From Manduca sexta (Eukaryota; Arthropoda; Insecta; Lepidoptera; Sphingidae), in contig NC_051141.1 in NCBI RefSeq assembly GCF_014839805.1, positions 13,834,777-13,898,776 on the forward strand: DNA of 64,000 nt, given 5' to 3'. The notes beneath the pieces were generated by a model. The model worked only from the letters and a program-made list of their open reading frames with translations, searched no databases and had not been told where the DNA came from. Position numbers and translations under genes: made by a program. Below are positions 40,101 through 55,100 of this stretch, piece after piece; the stretch's first letter is position 1; the number at the start of each line of letters is the position of its first letter.

Positions 40101-43100
40101 CCTGCGTTGCTGGCTATCCCGCGCGCCAGTACCAACTTATTAAAAGAAGCGCCACTGACGCGCGCGCTCCGCACTCTCAACTTCATTGCAATTGAAACTG
40201 GGGCCTTATTCTCTATCCCGCACGTTATTTTGACAGTGTGTAACAAGCACGTAACACAACGCGTCATGTTTAGGACTATAGAAATTTGGCTTACAGAATA
40301 CCATTCCACGCACATTTCTCGAAGATAACATGATACGGCCGCGTTACGCGTTTACACTATCATACAGAATAAGGGCCCTGATCTATTTAGATGTACTCTG
40401 AGTGAATTCACAAGGATAATATGTTATAAAACTAAATAATTATTATATATTATATACATATGTAAATAGATTGTCGATACTACAGCATTGGGGTAATGAC
40501 CCTGTAAGTAGTATTAGTCGGATAATTAATTAATAAATAAATGAATGTTCAAATACCTACATTGGCATTGCGACGTCAATCCCATAAGAATGTATAACAT
40601 ACTATTTATCCCACATATTTTTACTTAATTTTTTATTACATAGGTACATAAACCATCACTAGTATGAATTTAAGAAGGAACTGTAAAAAATGTACAACGT
40701 ATATTGGTAAGATACCTGGGAAGACTGGCAACGACCAATATAATTCTTGGTTCGGTGGGTATTGGAATACGTAGGAAAGTTCGCTCTGGTTAGGAACAGG
40801 CACGAAGTTGTCGCTGATCACTTGGTTCGCGTTCAAGTCCATGAGGGTGTAGCCACCGTAGTTGTCGCCCAGGATAGGCGCCGCCATTGGTGTTGAGGCG
40901 TAGTGAGAGCCCTAGTAAAATAAAAATAATTCTAATATCCTAAACGCAAATGGATCAGTCAGAATAAAGTTAGACAAGCCTAGCCAAAGTCTTTTATACA
41001 TCTGGGGAAAATATAAATTTAAATACCGCGATAAAATCCAAAAACATGTTTTATTTCATTTGATGTCTGACATTCATGTATACATAGGAAATCATTAAGT
41101 TTGCAGACATTGATTGGTTTCTTGACTAGTCCTAACCGATAAAGATAGTTAATTTTATTAAGAATTTTGAATTATTTGCGTACCTCGTGACATTCGCTTG
41201 AGACACCGGAGCAATAGCAAGACAGACATCCGAGAGGATGGTTCTCATGCAGGCCGAAGGTGCCGGGTCGGCATCTGTCACAGTTCTCTCCTTCTACATT
41301 AGGCTTGCAGTGACAAATGCCAGAGCCATCGCATCCAGACTCGGTGCCCCTAGGTTCACATCTAAACACCAGAAAATGGCAATATTATATATTTAACATA
41401 ATAATATCGCACACATTGTACTATGATTAAAACTAGTATGTATATAAATTAATGTGTTTAAAATAATAATGATCCTTAAATTATTTCTAGAAGTTTCTAT
41501 ATAATCTGCTCAGTTTAAATATTTTATACGGTGTCATGAGCATGGGTACGGTTTTCTCATTGGGGCATATCTTTGACAGAACAGCCAAACATAAAATAAA
41601 TATTAACAGATTGATCGTATTTATAGACAATATTTTCACATAAATAACTTATATCTAGCTTTATATCTAAGGCGAGCGATTACTAAGTAATTGATAAGGC
41701 CAACCAAATACATTGTAGTAATGCAAGTGAATTCAAAGATTATAGTTTATCTTCCACATTACCTGCAAGCTGAGGGTGTGGTAGCTTCGGATTCCACGCA
41801 TTGTCCATAAGCGTTGAACTGGTATCCAGGTTTGCACACCTCGCAGTGGCTACCGTCAGTGTTGTCAGCACAAGACTGTTAATAATATTGGAAATATATT
41901 TCGTATTGTACCACAATAGTATATTTTTATACAATTTGTCTAAAATGTAAAACAAAGTGAGGTGTTATTAGCTCGATTTACTTGAGTTTGACAGAACATC
42001 CGAGACGGAGCTGCAGTTTAGAATTAAACTACAAATTCTATAAAAAAATCATATAAGACGTAACTAATTGTAAGTATAAAGTGTTGATAACATAATGTAC
42101 TAAAACATTTCATGATATTATTGTAACAGAAATAAGTTTTATGATACGGTTTACTAATAATGATAATGCAAAATATCAATTAAGTAAATGTATTACTCAC
42201 ATAGCAGATGCCAGTTTCAGGATTACACATGTTAGAGTGCCCATTGCATTCGCATCGAGTGCAGTGCTTCAGGTACAACCCGCTCGAGCTCCTGTATAAA
42301 ATATATTTATTTGAACAATATTACAGATTAAATCCATACGTTATATAAAGCTAAAGATTTGTTTCACTTTTGATTGAATGTGCTAATTTAAAAAGCTACA
42401 TTTGTTCCGATTCTAATGATTCTTTCACTGATAGAATGAATATGAAATAGACTTATTTAGGTATTTTGATACAGTAGTCATTATAAAATGTTTTAAAACG
42501 TAATAATTACCTTGTGTAACCAGGAGCGCAGTCCTCACAAGATGTTCCGAGGTACCCGGTTGGGCACATACACTGCTCGACCTCAGCTGCAATAGGTCCC
42601 GTGCCGTCAGGGTCGGCGACATCGATGCTGGCGCTCACAGGCGTGGCTATTCCCTCATCAGAGTACCTCACCTTAATGAGAATGGTCTTCACATCGGCCA
42701 AAGCAAGGAGGAAATGTTCACGAGATATTTCCTTACCGTCAGGTCTATAATTTTATATACCAACAATACATTAGATAGTCACTTGTTAAAAATTATATAT
42801 AATCTTATTTATTTAAGAAATGAAAGTTTACAAAACATGGCCTAAAACTTAAATTTTATGGTATAATTTAAATAGTACATCAAAATAACAGAATTTAAAA
42901 CAAATTACTAATTACTAACTGTAACTATTACTAAGTACCTATTTAAGTTAAACAAAAGGAATATTTTATAAAGTTTTTAAAAACAACTTTACTTCATTAT
43001 ATATTTTACACTGTAAGATACTCACCGCTGCCATTCTTTCTCAACGATTTTTATACGAGCATCTACAACGCCATCGGAAGATGGTGTGAAGTTACCAGAA

Positions 43101-46100
43101 TAGTGGAATGTAAGGTGGTTATCCTGAAAATTAAAATAAATATTAATGGAAACTGATAATATGTAAAAAAAACCCTATAATAAATTATGACATGCAAGTT
43201 TTTTACACATTTTGGTTTCTTTTTTATTAGAAATAAATCCATGGGCTGCTTTATCGATTTTAAATAGGCATTATAGACTTATTTTGGTTTGCAATGAATA
43301 ACACATGAATACTTCCTAAATACTTACACTAATGAGTTGTACATCAGCAGCATAGTTCCTTGACACACTACTGTATTCAGGCACATTTATCAGTTTGTAT
43401 TGCAGGTAGCCACCATATGAAGTAACTTTATCCTGGGCAAAGCTGTTGGGAGAAGTTAACATGTTATTGATACCACCACACCCATCCAAGCACATGAATC
43501 ATATGAATTGAATATTTCTGAATTACTATTGAATAATTGTAACAAATTGTATGTTTTACCTCTTTGGCAGACTCCAATAGTACACTACTGGGCCTCTATC
43601 TCTAGAGAACTGCAGGGTTTGAGGGTTGTCATCAGATTCAACTGGTGCAGTGTATCTTACACCAGATCCACCTGCTGGTGAACTCTTGTATACCTTCACT
43701 TGACTGATTATCTGAGGCATGTTGAACTCCGTGGTGATAGTCTTGCGTCGAAGATTGCTGCTGCTACACTCTTCAATCACACCCGAACAGAAGCAGAGGG
43801 CGCACCCATGTCTAGAATATTGTTAGGTCATAATGTAATGCAATATTTATTAGAAAACAATATTTCCGGCATATTGTTCTAATTTTCAAAAACACACTGC
43901 ACTGGGTCAGGAGGATATTGCAGAACTTTTATATACTTTTTAACTTTTATTTTAAAAACTATCTGTGGTGGCTCATAATTGGCTTCTCTATTGTATTCAT
44001 TTCGTCCTATATTTTTTTGTTTTTGAAAGCTGTGAGCCATCAAAATAAAATAAAATAAGTAATATTGATTATGTTTGTTTTAAAAAATCTTAAAGCAGCT
44101 GTAAATATTTCTTGTACACCACATTCAACAAAAAATAGAATATGACAATATTGATATTGTTCGGTAGGTACCTGTAACTTATAAGATTGAAAAAATTACC
44201 TGTTATCTTCAGACAAATAGAATGAATCGTTCTTGCATGAGTCACAGTAGCGTCCCTGGACATTTTCCTTGCAGACACACTCATCAGGTAGTCGGACTTT
44301 CCTTGTTCCTATGGGGTTGCATTTATCAGTGCGTTCCGGCTTGCATGAGTCTCCAGGAATGAGAGGATTGCCGACATACCCTGGTGCGCAGCGGTCACAG
44401 TGGTTGCCTTCATAACTGTAAAAAGGATATTGATAGATATTGATTCTTTAGAATTAAATAGAAACAAGCACACAGTTATATGAGTGATTTAGTGAATTAA
44501 TTCTATGTAGGTATGGTAAAACATTTAAGTATTTTTGACAATTGAATACTAAGATTATAGAAATCTAAACAATTAACAATATTCTTATGTGTAAAAATAA
44601 TGACAAAGGGAGATACAAATACATCATACAGAGATTCAAATATATTGTAATTAAATTGAAAATTGAAATAAACATAATTTGCTCATGCAGTCAATAAATT
44701 ATAATAATATTATTATATTTAGAATTTAAGTTTTACCTTTTGCCATCATTTAAAATAATAAACAGTCAAAAGTTTATACTAAGTTTATTAAACAATTTTG
44801 TTTAATTTTAATTAATTGCGGCTATATTTTCATTTGTTTGTTTGAAGGTACATACTTATTCGTACATATTAACAATTTTATTTTGGTTTTAATTTCTCCT
44901 TTTTTTAAAAGAAGAAGGCAAAGACTTTCAGGCATGCAGCCTAGCCCGTCGTTTCTTTTCACGACAGAAATATTTATTTTAAAAGTCAAGGGCCGGAAGT
45001 ATGTCTGCAATTTTCTCAATTACAAAGACATTAAATACTACAGTTAGTTATAGACCGCAAATCAAGACCAAAATTGTACCCCAAAAGTAATTACTAATTG
45101 GTAATAAGTCGGTGTAATATTTGAAACTGAGATTTGAAACGTACTTGTGACAAGACGTCACATATAACAATTTTGTCTTGGATAGATAATTTTAGAAATT
45201 AAATATTAATTATAATAAGCGCCATCTGTTGCCGAAAAGCTTTACTATTTCTGATCAACGATTTGGTATTGTGTTACTAACCAATTTATATTAATCTATA
45301 TACTATTATATAAAGCTGAAGAGTTTGTTTGTTTGAACGCGCTAATCTCAGGAACTACCGGTCCAAACTGAAAAATTCTTTTTGCGTTGGATAGCCCTAT
45401 GTTCGTGGAGTGCTATAGGCTATATATCATCACGCTATACCCAATAGGAGCGGAGCAGTAAGGCCTAATCTCAGGAACTACCGGTCCGAACTGAAAAAAT
45501 CTTTTTGCGTTGGATAGCCCTTTGTTCGTGGAGTGCTATAGGCTATATATCATCACGCTATACCCAATAGGAGCGGAGCAGTAATGGCTAATCTCAGGAA
45601 CTACCGGTCCAAACTGAAAAATTCTTTTGCGTTGGATAACCCTTTGTTCGTGGAGTGCTATAGGCTATATATCATCACGCTATACCCAACCGGAGCGGAG
45701 CAGTAATCGCTAATCTCAGGAACTACCGGTCCGAACTGAATAATTATTTTTGCGTTGGATAGCCCTTTGTTCGTGGAGTGCTATAGGCTATATATCATCA
45801 CGCTATACCCAATAGGAGCAGAGCAGTAATGGCTAATCTCAGGAACTACCGGTTAGAACTAAAAAAATCATTTTGCATTGGATAGCCCTTTGTTCGTGAA
45901 GTGCTATAGGCTATATATATCATCACGCTATGCCCAATAGGAGCGGAGCAGTAATGAAACATGTTGCAAAAACGGGGACAATTTATTAGTTATGAGAGCT
46001 TCCGTTGCGTGCGCTGCGTAAACGGTTAAAGTTATGCAACAATGATGTATGACGGGATTGTTCCTCTTAAAAAGTTCTAAAAAATATATTATAAAACAAA

Positions 46101-49100
46101 GTTCCCGGCTGCATTTGTCTGCCTGAACGTGTTAAACTCAAAAACTACCCAACGTATTAAGAGGAAATTTGGCATGGAGACAGTTTGGGACCCTGGGAAG
46201 AACATAGGCTCCCGGGAAACTACTACTTTTATAACGGTAAACTTTAGCCTGAAAAACTTTATAACGCGAGCGGAGCCGCGGGCAAAAGCTAGTTACTTAA
46301 TATTTTGCTAATGACAGAGTAAAGGTCTACAAAAGTCTACTGATTATTTTAATATGTATTTACCAAGTATGAATTAAATTTACATACAAATACCATTTAG
46401 GTAATTAGTCTCAGAATACTCACATAAATACGTAATACACACATATTGTGAGGGTCATGATAAAATATAATTGACAAATTATCGATATCTTTAGAAATGT
46501 CAACGGTAAAGCCTAAGACAAATCAGTGCTATCTACCGTGTAAAAAATGAAGTATTTTCTAATTTACTTTACATAATATTATGTGTTTTGCCAATTTACG
46601 GTAGATTGAGTAACCATCGCTTCTGAGCCATCGCATGTGCGCATAATTTTTTTACGATGACCTTCTCAATGTCCGCTCTATAGTATAAAATTTGAACTTG
46701 CTCAATTATAAGCCGAAGCCATATTGTCTGCATTATCAAGTTAACGTAGTGATTATATTCTTTTTGTTCTGTCTGTATATTATGTATATTTAGCATTTAG
46801 AAAAATCAGTAAGTAAGTACTTAAGTACTAAAAAACAGGTAGGTACTCACTAATAATTTTATAACGTTTGTTTGCGATTATTGAAAGAACGATAACTAAA
46901 TAAACTGATACTTAACTGTCTAAAAAAGTAAGTAAATGATTGTAATCAAAAGTGGTATCTTTTTAAATTTTTCCTTACATGTCTCCAATTCCCCCACTCT
47001 CCCCTGCTTAGTACAACCAGCAATATTATATCAAATGTCAATGGTAATAGTCACTGGGTATTATAATTCTATCTTATAATGTCGGTATTCCATTAAAGGT
47101 TGCACCTATGGATGGTTTGATACAATAAATAAGAAATTAATATTTTTAATGCTATTGAATACACTGAACGTAGATACTTAAGTATCTATTTGCAAAACTC
47201 AACTATCTTTTTTTACTAGATGGACATTTTAAAAAGCGTTATAGGAAAATAAAATTAGCTAAGTATACCTATAAATTTTTTATGCTGGTAAGTATAGGTA
47301 CTTAGGTAATTAAATTCAATAAATTGTTGTTTTAAAATGTACTTATTGTTATACTCAAGAAATAAATAATAACATACCCAGGATTGCAGTCGCAGATAAC
47401 ATCACCGCTGGCTCCAAGGGAACAGGTGGAGGCAAATTGATTGCCAGGGTTAGTTAGTGGGCACGGGCATGGCGAACATGCAACTCCGTTCTCCGGGTCG
47501 CCGTAAGTGCCAGGTGGGCAAGTTTCTGGCACACAGTCGCCATGCCAGGGATCTGAATTCTTTCTAGTGAATCCGAAGGCGCATTTCTGTAATTTAAATT
47601 TTAACGATTGCTGTTTAATATTATAATATATTATTATCAGTAAAAGTATTAACCTAACCTAACACACTAGGTACAAGGTAAAGAAATTATTACTTTAAAT
47701 TACTATTTATGTGACTATAATCCTGGACTCACTTTCTTTCTCATCGATGTTAATGTAAATTTCATACCTCACAAGAAAGACCATCGTATCCACGTGGGCA
47801 TGTACATTCTTCAACGAGACTAGCAGCTCCAAGACCAACATTAGCGGATTGAGCGGATTCCATAGAAAATTGACTTATAATGACACCAGCATTGTTGAAG
47901 TCAGCTCGTAGTAAGATCATATCAATATGGTCCAATCTGAAAGTATACAGTTTTACCACATAGTCGTTAAGGCGATACCTCAAGGTCCATTTTCATACAT
48001 TTTGTTTCGGCTTTAATCTGGGTAACTAAACAAATTTCGTCATATTAAATTTTAAAGGCCGAAATATCCATGATTATTAATTATTTTTACGTTTTTCTTT
48101 CAACTGCGAGAACTAATCACTAACTAGACGTGAATTTAAATTCTTTACTTGCCAATACTTGTTTAGTTACCCAGATTAAAGCCGAAACAAAATGTATGAA
48201 AATGGACCTTGAGCTACCACCTTAATATAAGGTCTCTGCCTCGTGTATAAGACTATAGAAGGCGATTTTGGAAGTGGAGCCTGTACTGCACTCTTATTGC
48301 TCCAATTCCCACATTTACCGTCCTTTAAAAAATCACAAATAACTTACGTCATCATAATATCTTCTCTAGACGCAGGAACAAGTCCTCTATAACTTGGTTT
48401 CATCCAATTTTCTGGCGTGAGACGTGCTTCAATGACAATTTCTCTGTTGACGGGACCGCGGTAGTAGTGGAATAGGTTGCCGTATTTACCCTGGAGTTAC
48501 AAAAGGCACTAAACTTAGTATTAAAACTAGTAAATAGCCTGCTAAGCACTAATATTAAAAATGTGCAAATTTGCCACGAAGTTTATAAGAATTTAAAGCG
48601 CGAACAATACATTTTATTCCTTACTAATTATTATTTGGTAACAGCCCTACTTAAGCCGGTGGAGCCGAGTAAGAATATGGTCAAAATTATTTTATGGATA
48701 TTATTTTTAATTTATATTATCGTTGTAATTATGTATCGTCTAAGAATAACAAAATACCTTTATGATGATACTGGGCACGCTGTCGTCAGGCGAAAAGTCA
48801 TCGGAGTGTGGAGTCACAACATATGTGATATGTCCGCCATACGAAGTAAGTTGTTTACCGTTGTACGACTCTGGCAGGGATACATAGGGATGATCCTCAC
48901 TAACTGACCAGCTGGAGGTGCTTGGTACCATTTTAGTAATCTAAAACAAACTTTTTCATGTCATATTCCGTTTAGGCAGTTACATGTATGAACATTATTA
49001 CATACTCCTGAAGCAATGAGATTTTAGTGTTTTACGCGGTACTTGATTTCATGAGAATGTTCACTTACCCTGACTTCATTCCTCAGCGGTTCGTAGTGGT

Positions 49101-52100
49101 ACTGGTTACCAATAGGTGTGTCGGTGCGAAGGTCTCCATTAGGTGTTTGAGATACTCCCACGAGTCTGGTGCCTCCTTGTCCGAGCGGAGTGGGCATGTT
49201 ATAAAGGAACAAGTCAGCACTGTGACATTTCGTAGATTTGCCGAAACAGAAGCAACGGATGCATTCGCTCTCAGAACGCGCTTCGCTGTAATGAATAAAG
49301 AAAAAATATTAAATATAACCATGAAGTACCTACAAATAAACTTAAGGGAGGTGTAGTAACCACCTACTTAGTACTATATAATATGTACACAGTAAGTCAA
49401 TCGTTTTGCTAAGTTAACAGGTGAAATGTAAGATGATAGCTACTTAGTTCTATTTCGTCTATGTTCCTAATCAATAAAAAGGCATTTCCTGGTGAATTTG
49501 TATGTGAATGAAACAGTATTGTAAGTCTTCTTATATTTCGTGTAACACAGGCTTAAAAAGTAGGTATACGGATTTCATTTACGCATGACACGAATAGAAT
49601 GGTACCGTAGACGTAAAAAATGGAAAATAAAAATACTATTAAACCTGTTAAAGTACGGATTAACATTAAGGCGATGTTAGACAATATCAAAGAATATTAA
49701 ATGTGTAACATGTACTGAGTACTGACCTGTTAAAGTATCCAGGCGTGCAAGGATCAGATTTATTGACGAACACAATTGAATCAGGTATGGCAAATGTTGT
49801 TCCCTTGTTGTTTATCGCTTCACAAGAATACGCTCCACTGTGGATATGCTACAAAGACGAAAACATTATTGTATTATCATTGGCACTTTAGTCCTGGAGG
49901 GAAATTATAGTCAGATAATACGCAAAAAAAATCAGCCGTTGCTAAAATAAGATAAAGTTTACTACCTAATTATAATTAACTACAATATTTCATAAAATTC
50001 ACGTGATTTATTTGGATATAAACTAACTATCTCATGATGCTGCTGGATGCAAATAATTTATATTTTATTATAATCTGTAGATGAGACGATAGTTTCATAA
50101 CGCTGGTAGGTATTGCACACTTACTTGCATATCGGGACATGTCAATGTTCCCGTTCCGTTTTCGCTGACAGCGGAACATTGTGGCGGCACGTGACCCCAG
50201 TTCAATCGCCATGAAATGAGTGGGACAGGCATTCCGACAGCGTGACAGGTCAATACCAGCGTGCTTCCGACTTCCAAAGTGACCAGCGACGGCGTGGGAG
50301 GTTGTGTCACGTAAATGGGTGCTATAACAAAACATGGTTAAATTTTAAAGGCACATCGTATCACACAAATATTCGTTGCCGAAGTGGCTAGCCGATTAAC
50401 TCTTCCTTTCCTATCCTCTGAGTTATAGAACATTTGAAACTACGCGTCTTTTCTTTAACAGGTACTAAATACTAATATAAAGGAGCGCTCACCGCATCCG
50501 ATCTCATCGGATTTATCGAAACAGTCGTTCTGTCCATCGCAGTGGAAACTCTTCGGGATACATTGTCCGCCGGTGCGACAGGCGAACTCTACTGACAAAC
50601 AAGGGTCCCCTGGCGTTTGAGGCCTGCAGTCCGCTTCATCAGAATTGTCACCGCAGTCGTTCTCCGAGTCGCACAACCACGTTTTTAACACGCACTTGTG
50701 ATTTCTGCATTGGAATTGATTTGGTTCGCACATGCCATTTTGGTCTGAAATAAAGTTGGTTATAACAGTTATCAAACATTATGATATTTTGTATAACCAT
50801 AATGAAACCAGTTTATGAACTGAGTACTTGGAGAATAGAGAGTATCTAAATATTTTCTTAGTACATAGGTACTAAGTACTATTTATTTTGTAATAATAGG
50901 GACGGATTTATAAAATAGTAATAGTAAGTAGGTACACATAAAAATATCAGATCCTAAATGAAAATACTCACAACAAGAATCCTCGTCAGATCCATCAGAG
51001 CAGTCGATTTTGCCATCGCAAGTTGCAGATTTTGGGATGCACTCGACCCCATTGCCACAAGTAGCTTCGTGGGCTTTGCAGCGCCTGAACGGTGGCTCTT
51101 GGTTGTCGGCTGTTAATTGAGCATGTTTTAAGTACGTATATTTGTTGGATATTTAATTAAAATATAGATATAGCATTTATAAAATTATAGGTAAGTACTT
51201 AATGAAATTAAAAAAAAATCTTACTCCTTTAGCAACATTAGATATATCTATTTAATTATATTTTTAAACACCCTAGTCCTTTATAATTGCACGTATTTAA
51301 TTAAAAACGTAATGTTGTTTATTTATCCAAAATTACTTACGCTGGGTTTCAACGTTCAGTGTCACTCTAACTTCCGATTTTGGATAACCTGTGAATCGTA
51401 CGGCTTGGCAAATGTACACGCCGCTGTCCGCGGGCTGAAATAAACCAAGTATAGAATATATTGTTATATCAAAAATCGATAACTTTACTACTTTTGACAT
51501 TATGATTTGTTACACCTTTTCTAAAATTAAAACCATATTTTTTATTAGTTCAGGAAAGTAATGTGTAAATACTACTAACAAGTGTTAGATTTAATCTGAT
51601 AAAGTTTTGCAAAACGATGTCTAAATTATCCCAGTATAAATTATTATTATACTATGTGATGAAATCAATCAGTAGACACGCGTCTCTTTTAAAGTTGGTT
51701 TAAAAGATAAATTATATTATGAACTACGAGTAGAAATGTATACTTACTTGAAAATCTCATATCAATAAAGTTAAGTATTTAAAATAATATACTATCAAAT
51801 ATACCTTACGTTACAATATCAAATATACGTTAAAATAATTTACTTACTGTGACTTTGTACAATTCCAGTCGTCCTTTTCTGTCAATAGAGCCTGGTTTGA
51901 GTGGTCTACCACCCTGCCTAATCCATCTAACTGGTACACGCAGTGGTCCCTCGTCACGGCATCGGAAGACGGCATCACCACCTACAATAACCCAGTAGAC
52001 CCTTCAGTAACAGCAATAAGCCAATCCCGATACCCAAAAGCCATCAATGGGTTATAGCATTCCAAGCAAATCCATTAAAAACACGCCTTAAGTGTTGAAA

Positions 52101-55100
52101 CCAGCGCCACATTCATATTTCCGCAGTCCATAATCGAAATCATTACACAATTAGTTGGTAAAATTTAATATAAACTATAAATTTAAATAAATATTTATAA
52201 TTACTGTTATTCAAATATCAATTAACATTAATTTAAATAAGTAAATTACCTAAATACAAGATAAGATAATCAAGTTGTTACACTATAATTACTAATCACA
52301 CCAAATAAATCTAATACCATACTAATTAATTAAGAACCAACAGTTTAAAATTAAAAGTAAAAACCTTCAGACTTTTCTTACCATTAAAAAAGAACGTGGC
52401 GCTAGCCTATTTATGATGATATCCCGATTATGATAAAGTAATATAAGTAATTTATGTAGATATTATATAATGGTAGGGATAGGTAATGAGTGTTATAAAA
52501 ATATAATGTCTATGGATTTTTTTTGTTACCCCTAATACCCCTCAGTTGTCAATAATTTATTAATCAGTGTTTAACTAATCATTGTTTTGTTATTTTACTC
52601 CTTATGGGAAAGGGTCATAAAAACAAAACTTTGATTAGGGTTAATCACTGTCAAACAATATAATCTTTAATGGTGAACTGAAATATGTAATAATAAGATA
52701 AAAAATCAGAATGTATCTAATTTAAATGATAATTATAAGTTTCACCCGTTTTACTACAGGCATTTGAACGATACGATGAATAACTAAAAATAACATGCTT
52801 ATTTCCCGCCATTTAATTAAATAAATAAGTTTGACTTTTATACAATATCAATTTAATGATTTATGTGTAAGTGGTTTATAATAATACTTATGTAAGAGTG
52901 ATTTGTGTAATATTAATCAATTCTCAATGTATATAAAATAATTTGAAATGAATGCAAAAATAAAACCGTAATAATTTTCGTGTTATGCAAAATACACATT
53001 CCATAATTTAAATTAATGTTATTTAAACCCTTTTAAATTCCCAAAATATTTTTTGTTCTTGACCGACTCACCATAATGTACTGTACCACCACCATGGAAG
53101 AAACAAGAATTTGTGTTATTAATTAAATATATAATAAAGATTAAACACGAATAGGGATCTTAGGGACTAAGGACCGTACAAATATATATAAGTATACGTC
53201 TGTAATAAACAAAAAGAGTTTAATGCTGCTTACCATGTTCAACGATATTTAAACATCAATGGAAGCAAGACAAATATTGTATAGATGTATAGGTACAACA
53301 ATTAATATGACCTACAAAGATCTAATGTAGATACCGCCACCATTTTTAATATTCACACTGAAGCTTTTTATCGCCTAAGGTGTAGCCGGAGGTGCTAGTC
53401 ACTTTTCGCCGTGTGTATTCCGTCCCATGATGTGATAAGTGGCGAGTCTACCGCCATAAGTGCACCGTCGGGCACAAATTACTGAATCCAGGCCGATACT
53501 GAGTAGACAACCCAATAATATCATTTTGCTTAGCCCAGGGATCGAACCTGTGATCTTGATACTGCAGTTGTGACTTAATACAACTACGTCATCGGGACAC
53601 TTAATACATAAAATAAAAATAGGGTACTTATTTAAGATTAAGAATAAGAATTAAACACGATCGGTAGACTAACGAAAGCAGCTTAACAGAGGGTTTCAAC
53701 ATTAAACTATTAGTTAATTTTAAGTATCGATATTAATAAATGTAGTCTTCCACAGCAAAATCACAATAGTTTATAATATTGTAGTGGCTAAACTTTGTCG
53801 CCTGTTGTGTTATTATTAAGTGTGTTAAATCAATAGAATAGTCTATTGGTATACTTCGAATTATTCTCCTTTAGTAGATCTATCGATCGTATTTCATCTT
53901 ATAAATCCTATGTGTAGCGCTGTATTAAAGAATTCAAAGTATTTATAATGAAAAGATAAATGAGCATTCTAATTATGTAAACAATGTTCCAAATCTTCAT
54001 ACAAAAACTCGATGTTTATCAATAGTAATTGGGCTTACTTAACTTTTTTATTTTTATTTCACAAAAAAATCGTTATTCGTCGTGCTCACCTGTTAGTTTG
54101 TTTCCGTTCCTTGTAAAAGATTTAAAATGTTTTTTTAAGTTCTTTCAACAAAAATATAGCTAGATAAGCTTATTTTATTGCGCGATGGATTTTATGCTTT
54201 TAATCGTTGTGGCAATACTAGTAAAAAAAAGCAATGTCTTGGCTCACTGATCCGCCACTGGTAGTTGAATTTTAATGCGTGTGACATTGATTGTGGATTG
54301 GTATTTATAAAAAATATAAATACCAATCCATAAAAAATATTAACGCAATCTCTAATATGGAAATACATAAAAAATTACAGAATATTAAGTCTTTATTTTT
54401 TTCTCAAGAAGAAAGACTATAAATGTCTGACTAAGAGTAATGGGACTGATTAAAAGTAAAATTAGGAAAGAGAGAAAAAAAGGAAAGTAAGAGTTTAGGA
54501 GGGAAATCAGGATAGAAGGAGCACGGAAGGTGGAACAGAGGCAGTATGTAACTGATATAGAATACTAGGTAAGTAGATAGAAAATCATTTATTGGCGATT
54601 ATGATAATAAACTTATTATGTGGGGATAAAAGTGAGCCAAGAAAAGATGGATGGAGTGACTGCGGGGGCTGTTAACATTTTGTATTTCAGTTACATCTTG
54701 TCAAAATTTTTAATGTTTGGATTCTAAGATGTCTAGGACCGTTGAATAAAAACGAGACCGGTAATAACTTTATTTTGATGACACTGAGTTATTTACCGTT
54801 TGATTCTATGCAGTGGTATAACCACTTGTGTGACTGTGTAATGTGATTTTTAATTCTAAATGAGGATTAAAATGTTGTTAACTCGACCTAAAGTTCACTT
54901 GTATACTTCTGTGTCACCACTGTGTGCACAAATTTACTCTATGCCATACCATTTAATTTGTGCCACGTTTATGATATCTTTTTATAGTAATATTATAATA
55001 TTCTTTTCATATTTTTGTAGTGAGTCGAAAGGTGTATAATAATGTAGAGAGGTACTCACCGTATCTGATGACTTGTTCATCTGGGACAGTCCTAAGAGCC

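Noticed and set aside
45342..45954. Regularly spaced repeats resembling a CRISPR array
   Set aside because: The units are 123 bp, nearly identical throughout, with no variable spacers, and lie inside a eukaryotic transposable element.
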